From positions 124,001 through 188,000 of the forward strand of contig NZ_JAPDNT010000006.1 in the NCBI RefSeq assembly GCF_025989185.1: a DNA stretch of 64,000 nt, read 5' to 3'. The position numbers and the translations under genes are program-made. Origin of the DNA: Limobrevibacterium gyesilva (lineage in GTDB: Bacteria; Pseudomonadota; Alphaproteobacteria; Acetobacterales; Acetobacteraceae). Below, in pieces: positions 7,764 to 15,670 of this stretch. The first letter of the stretch is position 1. The number at the start of each line of letters is the position of its first letter. The notes under the pieces were generated by a model. The model was given only the letters and a program-made list of their open reading frames with translations. It searched no databases and had not been told where the DNA came from.

Positions 7764-8939
7764 CTACATCGCGCCGCGCGGCAGCTTCTTCTCCACCAGT
7801 TGCGCGAACATCGCCGCCCCGAACGGCAGGGCCTCGTCGTTGAATTCGTAGCTGGGGTTGTGCACCTGGCAGCTTCCGACCGTGTCGCCGTTGCCGATGT
7901 TGATATAGGCGCCGGGCACCGCTTCCAGCATGAAGCTGAAATCCTCGGACGCCATCACCTGCGGGCCATCGGCTTCCACGTTGGCGGCGCCCACCACTTC
8001 GGCGGCCGCCTCGGCGATCACCCTGGTCTCGGCGGGGTTGTTCACCAGCGGGGCGAACAGGAAACGGAAATCCACCTCGGCGGTGGCGCCGAAGCCTTCG
8101 GCCACGCCCTTGGCGATGCGCTTCATGCCGGCTTCCAGCAGCTCCATCGTTTCGCGCTTCATGGTGCGTGCGGTGCCGCGGATCATCGCCTGTTGCGGGA
8201 TCACGTTGTAGGCGTCGCCGCCGTCCACGCGGGTGACGCTCAGCACCGCCGTGTCGGCGGGCGGAACGTTGCGGGCGACAATGGATTGCAGCGCCGTGGT
8301 GATGTGGCAGGCGGTCAGTACCGGGTCGATGCTGCCTTCCGGCCGGGCGCCATGCGATCCGCGGCCGGTGACGGTGATGTCGAAGAACGCGCCGCCGGCC
8401 ATCATCGTGCCCGGGCGGATGGCGAACTGCCCCACTGGCAGGCCGGGGCGGTTGTGCATGCCGTAGACGAAATTGCAGGGAAAGCGCTGGAACAACCCGT
8501 CCTTGATCATCGCCTCGGCGCCGCCCAGCCCTTCCTCGGCCGGCTGGAAGATGAAGTGCACGGTGCCGTTGAAATCGCCCGAGGTCGCGAGGTAGCGCGC
8601 CGCGCCCAGCAGCATGGTGGTGTGCCCGTCATGGCCGCAGGCGTGCATCCGGCCGGGGTTCTGGCTGCGGTGGGCGAAGTCGTTGGCTTCCTGCATCGGC
8701 AGCGCGTCCATGTCCGCGCGCAGGCCGATCGCGGCCTGGCCGTTGCCGCGGCGCAGCACGCCGACGATGCCGGTGCCGCCAATGCCGCGATGCACCTCGA
8801 TGCCCCATTCCGCCAGCTTCTGCGCCACCAGCTCCGAGGTGCGATGCTCCTCGAAGCCGATTTCCGGATGCGCATGGATGTCGCGGCGGATGGCTGTGAG
8901 CTCGTCGTGGAAGCTGCGGATCTGGTCGATCGACGACAT
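7764..8939 (-). CDS. M20 aminoacylase / amidohydrolase (HipO-like), copy 2
   Basis: A 391-aa M20D family enzyme, tandem paralogue of the downstream copy. The same metal-site motifs are present: MHACGHDGHTTMLLG, QPAEEGLGG (Ala for Gly compared with copy 1), HNRPG and VHNPSYEFND. Start ATG 8939 has GGAGGA about 8 bases upstream. It is the first gene of the operon that runs to ggt, separated from copy 1 by 86 bases without visible features. The 134-base gap to sdaA on the other strand must hold its promoter. Confidence 0.88.
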   Translation of the reverse strand: MSSIDQIRSFHDELTAIRRDIHAHPEIGFEEHRTSELVAQKLAEWGIEVHRGIGGTGIVGVLRRGNGQAAIGLRADMDALPMQEANDFAHRSQNPGRMHACGHDGHTTMLLGAARYLATSGDFNGTVHFIFQPAEEGLGGAEAMIKDGLFQRFPCNFVYGMHNRPGLPVGQFAIRPGTMMAGGAFFDITVTGRGSHGARPEGSIDPVLTACHITTALQSIVARNVPPADTAVLSVTRVDGGDAYNVIPQQAMIRGTARTMKRETMELLEAGMKRIAKGVAEGFGATAEVDFRFLFAPLVNNPAETRVIAEAAAEVVGAANVEADGPQVMASEDFSFMLEAVPGAYINIGNGDTVGSCQVHNPSYEFNDEALPFGAAMFAQLVEKKLPRGAM

Positions 8940-9073
8940 CGTGGTTGTCCTCCGGTGAACGCCGGGCACTATGCCATCGGGCGGCGCGGGGATGAAGGCT
9001 CGGCCGGGCGGCCTGACGGCTACTTCTCGCCGCAGTGATTGGCTATGCTGCGCCGGACCCTGAAGGAGCCCGC

Positions 9074-10447
9074 ATGACCCAGCTCATCGGCGTGTTCGAT
9101 TTATTCCGTATCGGCCTCGGCCCGTCCAGTTCGCACACGGTGGGCCCGATGCGCGCGGCGCGGGCGTTCGCGCACGGCGCGGCGCCACTGGCCGGACGCG
9201 CGGCCCGCGTCGTGGTCACGCTGTACGGCTCGCTCGCCTGGACCGGCAAGGGCCACGGCACCGATGTCGCCGTGCTGGCCGGGCTCGCCGGCATGGAACC
9301 GGCCACCGCCGACCCGGACGTGGTGCATGGCCTGCCCGCCCGGGTGCGCGAAACCGGCACGCTGGAGCTTGCGGGCCTGGGCGCGATTGCCTTCGACCTG
9401 GATCGCGACCTGCTGTTCGACCGGCTCACGCCCACGCCGGACCATCCGAACACGCTGGACCTGCGCCTGGAAGATGCGGCAGGCGCGGTGCTGCGCGCGG
9501 AGCGATGGTTCTCGGTCGGCGGCGGCTTCGTGGTGCGCGCCGGCGACGCGCCGGAAGCCGGCGACGTGATCCGGCAGTTGCCGTTTCCGTACCGCAACGC
9601 CAGCGACATCCTGGCCCACTGCGCGCAGCACGGCATGAGCATCGCCGAGCTGCAATTCGCCAATGAATGCGCCGTCCATTCCGCCGAGGCCGTCCGCGCC
9701 CATATCGCCGAAGTAGCGGCGGCGATGGAGTCCTGCATCGAACGCGGCCTGGGCAACGAAGGCGAGCTGCCCGGCGGCCTGAAAGTGCGGCGCCGCGCCC
9801 GCACCCTGGCCGCCCGCATCGAGGACAAGCGCCGCCGCAACATCGGCGCCGCCACCGAAGCGATGGATCATGCCAGCCTGTGGGCGATCGCGGTGAACGA
9901 GGAGAACGCCGCCGGCGGCCGCGTCGTCACCGCCCCCACCAACGGCGCCGCCGGCGTGGTGCCGGCCGTGCTGCGCTATTGGCACCGCTACCACGCCGAC
10001 GCCTCGCCCGAGGGCACCGAGACCTTCCTGCTGGCGGCGGCGACCATCGGCGCGCTGGCCAAGACCAACGCCTCCATCTCCGGCGCCGAGGTCGGCTGCC
10101 AGGGCGAGGTCGGCGTCGCCTGCGCCATGGCCGCGGCCGGGCTCACCTCCGTCCTTGGTGGGACGCCGGCGCAGGTGGAGAACGCGGCCGAGATCGGGCT
10201 GGAGCACCACCTGGGCATGACCTGCGACCCGATCGGCGGGCTGGTGCAGATTCCCTGCATCGAGCGCAACGCGATGGGCGCGGTGAAGGCCATCAACGCC
10301 GCCTCGCTGGCGCTGTCCGGCGACGGCACGCACCGCGTCAGCCTGGACGAGGCCATCGCGACGATGCGGCAGACCGGGCTCGACATGCACGACAAGTACA
10401 AGGAAACCTCGCAAGGTGGGCTTGCCGTGCATGTGACCGAATGCTGA
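9074..10447 (+). CDS. sdaA: L-serine ammonia-lyase (L-serine dehydratase), iron-sulfur type
   Basis: A 457-aa single-chain enzyme that deaminates L-serine to pyruvate and ammonia. The N-terminal beta domain carries [14 protein letters not shown] (about residue 18). The C-terminal alpha domain has the Cys ligands of the 4Fe-4S cluster in [12 protein letters not shown] and [19 protein letters not shown]. Length fits the fused bacterial form. AAGGAG lies 5 bases before the chosen ATG, which makes the in-frame start at 9035 unlikely. zwf follows after 4 bases, so the two are probably co-transcribed. Confidence 0.95.
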   Translation: MTQLIGVFDLFRIGLGPSSSHTVGPMRAARAFAHGAAPLAGRAARVVVTLYGSLAWTGKGHGTDVAVLAGLAGMEPATADPDVVHGLPARVRETGTLELAGLGAIAFDLDRDLLFDRLTPTPDHPNTLDLRLEDAAGAVLRAERWFSVGGGFVVRAGDAPEAGDVIRQLPFPYRNASDILAHCAQHGMSIAELQFANECAVHSAEAVRAHIAEVAAAMESCIERGLGNEGELPGGLKVRRRARTLAARIEDKRRRNIGAATEAMDHASLWAIAVNEENAAGGRVVTAPTNGAAGVVPAVLRYWHRYHADASPEGTETFLLAAATIGALAKTNASISGAEVGCQGEVGVACAMAAAGLTSVLGGTPAQVENAAEIGLEHHLGMTCDPIGGLVQIPCIERNAMGAVKAINAASLALSGDGTHRVSLDEAIATMRQTGLDMHDKYKETSQGGLAVHVTEC

Positions 10448-10451
10448 TGCC

Positions 10452-11930
10452 ATGGTCGCGCGGGTGATCGCCGTCGATCCCTTCGACCTCGTGGTGGTAG
10501 GCGCCACCGGAGATCTGGCGCGGCGCAAGCTGCTGCCGGCGCTGTTCTATCGTTGCGCCGCCGGCCAGATGCCGGCGGAAGCGCGCATCTTCGGCGTCGC
10601 CCGCCGGGCGATGACCGCGGACGCCTTTCGCGCCATGGCCCACGAAGCGATTGCCGCCCATGTGCCGCCCTCCGATCGCGACGAGGCGGGTGTGGATACC
10701 TTCCTCGGCCGCGTCGGCTATGTCGCCGTCAAAGCCGACGCCGATGACGGCTGGGCGGACCTCGCGCGGGCGCTGGCCGACCAGCCCGGGCGCATCCGCG
10801 TGTTCTACCTGGCGACCGGGCCCGACCTGTTCGGCCCGATCTGCGACCAGCTGGCCCGCCACGGCCTGGCCACGCCCGGCTCGCGCGTGGTGGTGGAGAA
10901 GCCGATCGGCAAGAGTTTGGACTCCGCCCGCGCCGTGAACGACGCCATCGGCCGCACCTTCCCCGAGGACCGCGTCTACCGCATCGACCATTATCTCGGC
11001 AAGGAAACGGTCCAGAACCTGATGGCGCTGCGCTTCGCCAACGCGCTGTTCGAGCCGGTGTGGAACGCCGCGCATATCGACCACGTGCAGATCACCGTGG
11101 CCGAGACATTGGGGGTCGAGGGGCGCGCCGGCTATTACGACACCGCCGGGGCGCTGCGCGACATGGTGCAGAACCACATGCTGCAACTGCTCTGCCTCAC
11201 CGCCATGGAGCCGCCGACGTCGCTCGCCGCCGATGCGGTGCGCGACGAGAAGCTGAAGGTGCTGAAGGCGCTGGTGCCGATCACCGAGGAGAATGCCGCC
11301 GACCGCACCGTGCGCGGCCAGTACCGCGCCGGCGCTTCCGCCGGCGGGCCGGTTCCCGGCTACCTGGAGGAACTCGGCAAGCCCGCCAGCAACACCGAAA
11401 CCTTCGTGGCGCTGCGGGCCGACATCGCCAACTGGCGCTGGGCCGGGGTGCCGTTCTTCCTGCGCACCGGCAAGCGCCTGCCCGCCCGCGTGTCGGAGAT
11501 CGTCGTGGCCTTCCGGCCGATCCCGCATTCCGTATTCGACGACACCGCCGGCCCGATCAGCGCCAACAAGCTGGTGATCCGCCTGCAGCCCGACGAAAGC
11601 GTGAAGCTGTGGCTGATGATCAAGGACCCCGGCCCCGGCGGCATGCGGCTGCAGCAGCAGGCCCTGAACATGAGCTTCGCCGAAGCCTTCGGCGTGCGCA
11701 ATCCCGACGCCTATGAGCGCCTGCTGATGGACGTGGTGCGCGGCAACCAGACCCTGTTCATGCGCCGCGACGAGGTGGAAGCCGCGTGGACCTGGATCGA
11801 CCCCACCCTGCAGGCCTGGAGCGCATCGAGCGAACCGCCGAAGCCCTATACCGCCGGCACCTGGGGCCCGTCCGCCTCGATCGCGCTGATCGAGCGGGCC
11901 GGGCGCACCTGGCACGAAGACGAGGGATGA
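10452..11930 (+). CDS. zwf: glucose-6-phosphate 1-dehydrogenase
   Basis: A 492-aa enzyme oxidising glucose-6-phosphate to 6-phosphogluconolactone with reduction of NAD(P)+, the entry step of the pentose-phosphate and Entner-Doudoroff routes. The coenzyme-binding GATGDLARRKLLPALF loop is at residues 17-32, and the substrate/active-site stretch RIDHYLGKETVQN lies near residue 178. Usual partners pgl, edd or gnd are not adjacent. The TGA stop is the first base overlap of a perfect long inverted repeat (11930-11980). Confidence 0.95.
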   Translation: MVARVIAVDPFDLVVVGATGDLARRKLLPALFYRCAAGQMPAEARIFGVARRAMTADAFRAMAHEAIAAHVPPSDRDEAGVDTFLGRVGYVAVKADADDGWADLARALADQPGRIRVFYLATGPDLFGPICDQLARHGLATPGSRVVVEKPIGKSLDSARAVNDAIGRTFPEDRVYRIDHYLGKETVQNLMALRFANALFEPVWNAAHIDHVQITVAETLGVEGRAGYYDTAGALRDMVQNHMLQLLCLTAMEPPTSLAADAVRDEKLKVLKALVPITEENAADRTVRGQYRAGASAGGPVPGYLEELGKPASNTETFVALRADIANWRWAGVPFFLRTGKRLPARVSEIVVAFRPIPHSVFDDTAGPISANKLVIRLQPDESVKLWLMIKDPGPGGMRLQQQALNMSFAEAFGVRNPDAYERLLMDVVRGNQTLFMRRDEVEAAWTWIDPTLQAWSASSEPPKPYTAGTWGPSASIALIERAGRTWHEDEG

Positions 11931-11980
11931 TACCAACGGCCCTTGACGATAACCCTTCCATCGTCAAGGGCCGTTGGTAT
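11930..11980. terminator. perfect 21-bp inverted repeat overlapping the zwf stop
   Basis: The arms at 11930-11950 and 11960-11980 are exact reverse complements (beginning ATACCAACGG and ending CCGTTGGTAT) around a 9-base loop. The stem starts at the last base of the zwf TGA. It could end transcription, though no T-run follows, or protect the mRNA end. Its ATACCARCGG ends recur in the smaller hairpin at 12061-12091. Confidence 0.75.
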
Positions 11981-11991
11981 CGCGCGCCGAT

Positions 11992-12034
11992 CCGCTTGCG
12001 GCACGCAAGCGCGTGCCTGTCGCGGGCTTGGTGG
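11992..12034 (+). repeat. dispersed intergenic repeat, copy A
   Basis: A core of about 43 bp beginning CCGCTTGCGGCACGC and containing TGCCTGTCGC also occurs in reverse orientation at 55215-55258, with only scattered single-base differences. A flanking AAGGGCCGTTGG stretch (11966-11977) resembles AAAGGCCATTGG next to the second copy. No coding is apparent. Confidence 0.6.
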
Positions 12035-12060
12035 GCGGCGGCGCGCAAAATAACGACTCG

Positions 12061-12091
12061 TACCAGCGGTCATTCTTCATGGCCGCTGGTA
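12061..12091. repeat. hairpin between zwf and the peptide-binding protein gene
   Basis: Arms TACCAGCGG (12061-12069) and CCGCTGGTA (12083-12091) are perfect, with a 13-base loop. It lies between the convergent ends of zwf and the binding-protein gene and shares its TACCARCGG arm with the larger hairpin after zwf, so the two may be the ends of one composite element (about 11930-12092). Confidence 0.6.
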
Positions 12092-12124
12092 TGACGCAGG
12101 CCGGGCGATCCGGCCCCTCGCCTT

Positions 12125-13693
12125 CTACTTGACGGTCACCCACTTCGCCTCAAGCTCGTTATCCGGCCGCATGTGCACATCGACATTGGCACGCGCCGCC
12201 CAGGCGATTTCCTGGTGGTACAGCGGCAGGTTCGGGATGTCCTGCTTGTACAGCGCCAGCACCTCATGGATCAGCGTGTCGCGTTTGCCCGGATCAAGCT
12301 CGGCGCGCACCTTGTTGATCAGGTCGGTCATCGCCGGATTGTTGTAGCCGCCCAGGTTCCATGCCCCGTCGCCCGGCCGGCCGGTGGGCGGCAGCAGGTG
12401 GATCTGCAGGATGTAGTAGGCGTCCAGCGTCGGCGAGCCGGAGCCGAGGAAGAACATGCTGGTGTCCTTGCGCTGGACCTTCGGGAAGAACGTCGCCAGC
12501 GGCTGCGCGTTCACGGCCACGCGCACGCCGATCTTCGCCCACATCGCGCCCAGCGCCGTGCACACGTCGGCGTCGTTGATGTAGCGGTTGTTCGGGCAGT
12601 CGAGCGTGATGGCGAAGCCGTCGGGATAGCCGGCTTCCGCCAGCAGCGCCTTCGCCTTGGCGATGTCCAGCGGCAGGCGCTGGTCGATCGCCTTGTCGTA
12701 GCCGCGCACGCCCGGGCCGAACAGCACGCCGGCGGGCAGCGCGAAGCCGCGCAGGATACGGCTGCGGATCGCCTGGATGTCGATCGCCTGGTACAGCGCC
12801 TGGCGCACCCGGTGGTCCTTCAGCGGGTTGCGGCCCTTCACGTCGCTGTAGAGAAGCTCGTCACGCGCCTGGTCCATGACGATGAACATCGAGCGGATCT
12901 CCGGACCCTGCAGCACGCGCACGTCGCTGCGCTCGCGCAGCCGCGGGATGTCCTGCAGCGGCGGATCCAGCAGCACGTCCACTTCGCCCGACAGGAACGC
13001 GGCGAGGCGGGTGGAGGCGTTGGCGATCGGCAGCGACACGTATTGCGTGACGTTGCCCTTCATCGTGCCCCACCAGGCGGCGTTGCGGTCCAGCACCGTG
13101 CGCACCTGCGCCTCGCGGCTGGTGAGCTGGTAGGGGCCGGTGCCGTTGGTGTGGCGCGTGGTGTAGCTTTCCTGCGCCTGTGCCGCGTTCTGCGGTGCCG
13201 TGGCATTGTTCGCCTCGCACCAGGCCTTGCTCATGATCACGACGCTGCTGAGCTTGTCGACCAGGATGGGATCGGGCTCGCTGGTGATCACGTCCACGGT
13301 CAGCGGATCGACCGCCTCGGCGCGCACGACGGTATCGACGAAGTTGCCGTAGTTGGAGCTCGGCGCCGCGGCGCGCTTGAGCGAGAACACGACGTCATCG
13401 GCGGTGAACGGACTGCCGTCCTGGAACTTCACGCCGGCGCGCAGCTTGAAGCGCCAGCGCGTCGGTTCCATCGCGGACCAGCTTTCGGCCAGCGCCGGCT
13501 CCAGCTCCAGGCTCGGGCCGCGATTGACCAGCGGCTCGTAGATCTGGCGCAGCAGTTGCGCCGTCGGGATGATGTTCTGGGAATGCGGATCGAGCGTGCC
13601 CGCATCACCGGCCGACGACACCCGCAACGTCGCGGCGTTCGCGGCAAACGTCGCCAGGCACAGCGCCACGGCTGCACCGATGATCCTGCGCAT
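12125..13693 (-). CDS. peptide ABC transporter substrate-binding protein (family 5), orphan
   Basis: A 522-aa periplasmic binding protein of the oligopeptide/dipeptide (SBP_bac_5) family. The signal peptide spans about residues 1-19, ending AANA before ATLRV. Family marks are LDPHSQNIIPTAQLLRQIYEPL near the N-terminus, KLRAGVKFQDGSPFTADDVVFSLKR, and a C-terminal ALYKQDIPNLPLYHQ stretch. Start ATG 13693 has AGGGAG 5 bases upstream. Upstream in-frame codons come from a repeat, not from the gene. No permease or ATPase is adjacent, so it must work with a transporter encoded elsewhere. Confidence 0.88.
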   Translation of the reverse strand: MRRIIGAAVALCLATFAANAATLRVSSAGDAGTLDPHSQNIIPTAQLLRQIYEPLVNRGPSLELEPALAESWSAMEPTRWRFKLRAGVKFQDGSPFTADDVVFSLKRAAAPSSNYGNFVDTVVRAEAVDPLTVDVITSEPDPILVDKLSSVVIMSKAWCEANNATAPQNAAQAQESYTTRHTNGTGPYQLTSREAQVRTVLDRNAAWWGTMKGNVTQYVSLPIANASTRLAAFLSGEVDVLLDPPLQDIPRLRERSDVRVLQGPEIRSMFIVMDQARDELLYSDVKGRNPLKDHRVRQALYQAIDIQAIRSRILRGFALPAGVLFGPGVRGYDKAIDQRLPLDIAKAKALLAEAGYPDGFAITLDCPNNRYINDADVCTALGAMWAKIGVRVAVNAQPLATFFPKVQRKDTSMFFLGSGSPTLDAYYILQIHLLPPTGRPGDGAWNLGGYNNPAMTDLINKVRAELDPGKRDTLIHEVLALYKQDIPNLPLYHQEIAWAARANVDVHMRPDNELEAKWVTVK

Positions 13694-13712
13694 TACGGCT
13701 CCCTTTCGCATC

Positions 13713-13772
13713 AGAGCAATATCGGCGCAGATGGAATCGCGCAGCGATTCCATGCCGATGAAATTGCTCGCG
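13713..13772 (-). repeat. 60-bp palindromic repeat, copy 1
   Basis: A 60-bp element that on the minus strand matches 15611-15670 at 58 of 60 positions. Its centre is a hairpin ATGGAATCGC-GCA-GCGATTCCAT (13731-13753), and its outer ends both resemble GAGCAAT. It lies between the racemase stop and the binding-protein start. Confidence 0.85.
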
Positions 13773-13783
13773 ACATACATGCT

Positions 13784-14491
13784 CTAGCGCCTCGGAAACT
13801 GCCGCGGCCGCAATCCCTGGTGGAACCAGTGGACCAGGCTCACGGAATCGAACACCGGCACGCCGAACCGCTCGGCCATGGCGGCGGAGAACGGCGTCAG
13901 GTTCGTGCACTCGCAGATGATGGCGCCGATATTGCCATGGTCCATCAGCCGGCCAGCGGTGGCCAGCACCTCGGCTTCCAGAACGTCGTACGGCACGGCA
14001 GCGTCGCCGTCGCGGATTGAGCGGCGGAATTCGGAACCGGCGGGAACGCCGACAACGGGGGTCGCCGGGTCCACCCCCACCGCTTCGAGATAGGGGGCGG
14101 TCAACGCCGCCTCGTCATAGGTGAGGATGCCGATCCGCCCGCCGCGCGGCAGCGTGCGCGCCACCATTGGCCCCTGCAGCAGCGCGCTGGTGGCCACCGG
14201 CACGCTGCAGAACGCCGCGAGTTGCTGCTGGTAATAGGCCAGGAAACCGCAGGTGGTGGTGATGCCGTCCACGCCTTCGTCGATCAGCTCCTGCGCGGCG
14301 CGCTTGAACGGCTCCAGCAGCACGTTGTCCTGCAGCTGCGTGATGTTGGCGGGGGTGGCGCCGCGCACCACCTTGTATTGCACCGGGAACGGCCAGGTCT
14401 CGGCGTTGCCGATGTCGCCGGCGAAGCGGCGGAAATAGGTCTCGACCATCAGGATGCCGATGGTCACGCCGTAATAGGTCTTCCTCGCCAT
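13784..14491 (-). CDS. aspartate/glutamate racemase-family protein
   Basis: A 235-aa member of the Asp/Glu/hydantoin racemase superfamily. Two catalytic-type cysteines are present in GITTTCGFLAYYQ (about residue 80) and IICECTNLTPF (about residue 191), the pair expected in racemases and the related arylmalonate decarboxylase/maleate isomerase enzymes. No signal peptide, so cytoplasmic. It is upstream of the orphan peptide-binding protein gene and downstream of the zinc dehydrogenase on the same strand. The true substrate is unknown. It is enclosed with the dehydrogenase between inverted copies of a 60-bp repeat. Confidence 0.8.
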   Translation of the reverse strand: MARKTYYGVTIGILMVETYFRRFAGDIGNAETWPFPVQYKVVRGATPANITQLQDNVLLEPFKRAAQELIDEGVDGITTTCGFLAYYQQQLAAFCSVPVATSALLQGPMVARTLPRGGRIGILTYDEAALTAPYLEAVGVDPATPVVGVPAGSEFRRSIRDGDAAVPYDVLEAEVLATAGRLMDHGNIGAIICECTNLTPFSAAMAERFGVPVFDSVSLVHWFHQGLRPRQFPRR

Positions 14492-14557
14492 GAGATCTCT
14501 CGTCCGCTTGCGTCGCGGCGACCGGGTGCGCGCCCTCGGATCCGCCGGACGGGGAGG

Positions 14558-15556
14558 CTAACCGCTCGCGGCGTCCGGCACCAGCACCGCGGCCCCGGTC
14601 AGCCGGCCCTCGCGCAGCCGGGCCAGGGCCTCGTTGGCCTGCGACAGGTTCAGGGTGACGGTCTCGGTCACCACCGGGATCTTCGGCGCCAAACCGAGGA
14701 ACTCCTCGCCGTCACGCCGCGTGAGGTTGGCGACGGAGCGCAGCGTGCGCTCCTGCCACAGGATGGAATACGGAAAGGACGGGATGTCGCTCATGTGGAT
14801 GCCGCCGCACACCACCACCCCGCCCGGCGCGGTGGCGCGCAGCGCCGCGGGCACCAGGGCGCCGACGGGGGCGAAGATCAGCGCCGCATCCAACGGGTCC
14901 GGCGGCATCTCGTCGGACCCGCCGACCCAGCCGCCGGTCAGGCGCCGGGCGAAGTCCTGGGCGGCAACGTCGCCCGGCCGGGTGAAGGCATAGAGCTCGC
15001 GCCCCTCGTGCCGCGCCACCTGGGCGGCGATATGGGCGGCCGCGCCGAAGCCGTAGATCCCCAGCCGCCGGGCATCGCCGGCCATGCGCAGGGTGCGGTA
15101 GCCGATCAGTCCCGCGCACATCAGCGGCGCCGCCTCGGCATCGCCGAAGCGGGGATCGATGGCAAAGCAATAGCGCTCGTCGGCGACGGTGTACTCGGCG
15201 TAGCCGCCGTCGATCTGGTAGCCGGTGAAGCGCGCCTGCGGGCACAGGTTCTCCCGCCCCGAGCGGCAATAGGCGCAGGCCCCGCAGGTCCAGCCGAGCC
15301 AGGGCACGCCGACGCGCTCGCCGGTGCGGAACCGGTCGACATCGGCCCCGACCTCGACCACGCGGCCGATGATCTCGTGGCCGGGAACCAGCGGCAGCTT
15401 CGGGTCCGCCAACTCGCCGTCCACCACATGCAGGTCGGTGCGGCACACCGCGCAGGCGCAGACGCGGATCAGCACCTGCTTGCGCCCCGGCACGGGAAGC
15501 GGCAGCTCCATCGGCTGCAACGCCTCGCAGGCCCGCCGCAGAACCATCGCGTGCAT
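14558..15556 (-). CDS. zinc-dependent alcohol dehydrogenase family protein
   Basis: A 332-aa medium-chain dehydrogenase. Catalytic zinc ligands are in CAVCRTDLHVVDGE and PGHEIIGRVVEVG. The structural zinc site has four cysteines, CGACAYCRSGRENLC (about residues 91-105). The NAD(P)-binding fold follows with LGIYGFGAAAHIAAQ. GGGAGG precedes the ATG at 15556 by 5 bases. The substrate is not predictable; related proteins reduce aldehydes or oxidise short alcohols. A 13-bp inverted repeat sits directly upstream (15569-15599), suggesting control by a DNA-binding regulator. Confidence 0.85.
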   Translation of the reverse strand: MHAMVLRRACEALQPMELPLPVPGRKQVLIRVCACAVCRTDLHVVDGELADPKLPLVPGHEIIGRVVEVGADVDRFRTGERVGVPWLGWTCGACAYCRSGRENLCPQARFTGYQIDGGYAEYTVADERYCFAIDPRFGDAEAAPLMCAGLIGYRTLRMAGDARRLGIYGFGAAAHIAAQVARHEGRELYAFTRPGDVAAQDFARRLTGGWVGGSDEMPPDPLDAALIFAPVGALVPAALRATAPGGVVVCGGIHMSDIPSFPYSILWQERTLRSVANLTRRDGEEFLGLAPKIPVVTETVTLNLSQANEALARLREGRLTGAAVLVPDAASG

Positions 15557-15568
15557 ATCCGCCTCCCT

Positions 15569-15599
15569 GGGGCATGTTCGTTTCAGACGAACCTGCCCC
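15569..15599. promoter_or_regulatory. inverted repeat upstream of the alcohol dehydrogenase, possible operator
   Basis: Arms GGGGCATGTTCGT (15569-15581) and ACGAACCTGCCCC (15587-15599) pair at 12 of 13 positions around a 5-base centre. It begins 13 bases upstream of the dehydrogenase ATG, over the ribosome-binding region. It may be an operator or a leader hairpin; no regulator gene is adjacent. Confidence 0.5.
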
Positions 15600-15610
15600 G
15601 GCTCATGTTT

Positions 15611-15670
15611 CGCGAGCAATTTCGTCGGCATGGAATCGCTGCGCGATTCCATCTACGCCGATATTGCTCT
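15611..15670 (+). repeat. 60-bp palindromic repeat, copy 2
   Basis: Inverted copy of the element at 13713-13772, 58 of 60 bases identical, with the central hairpin ATGGAATCGC-TGC-GCGATTCCAT (15630-15652). Its last bases supply the TAG stop of the ABC-2 permease gene at 15669, so insertion or growth of the repeat may have set that C-terminus. Confidence 0.85.
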
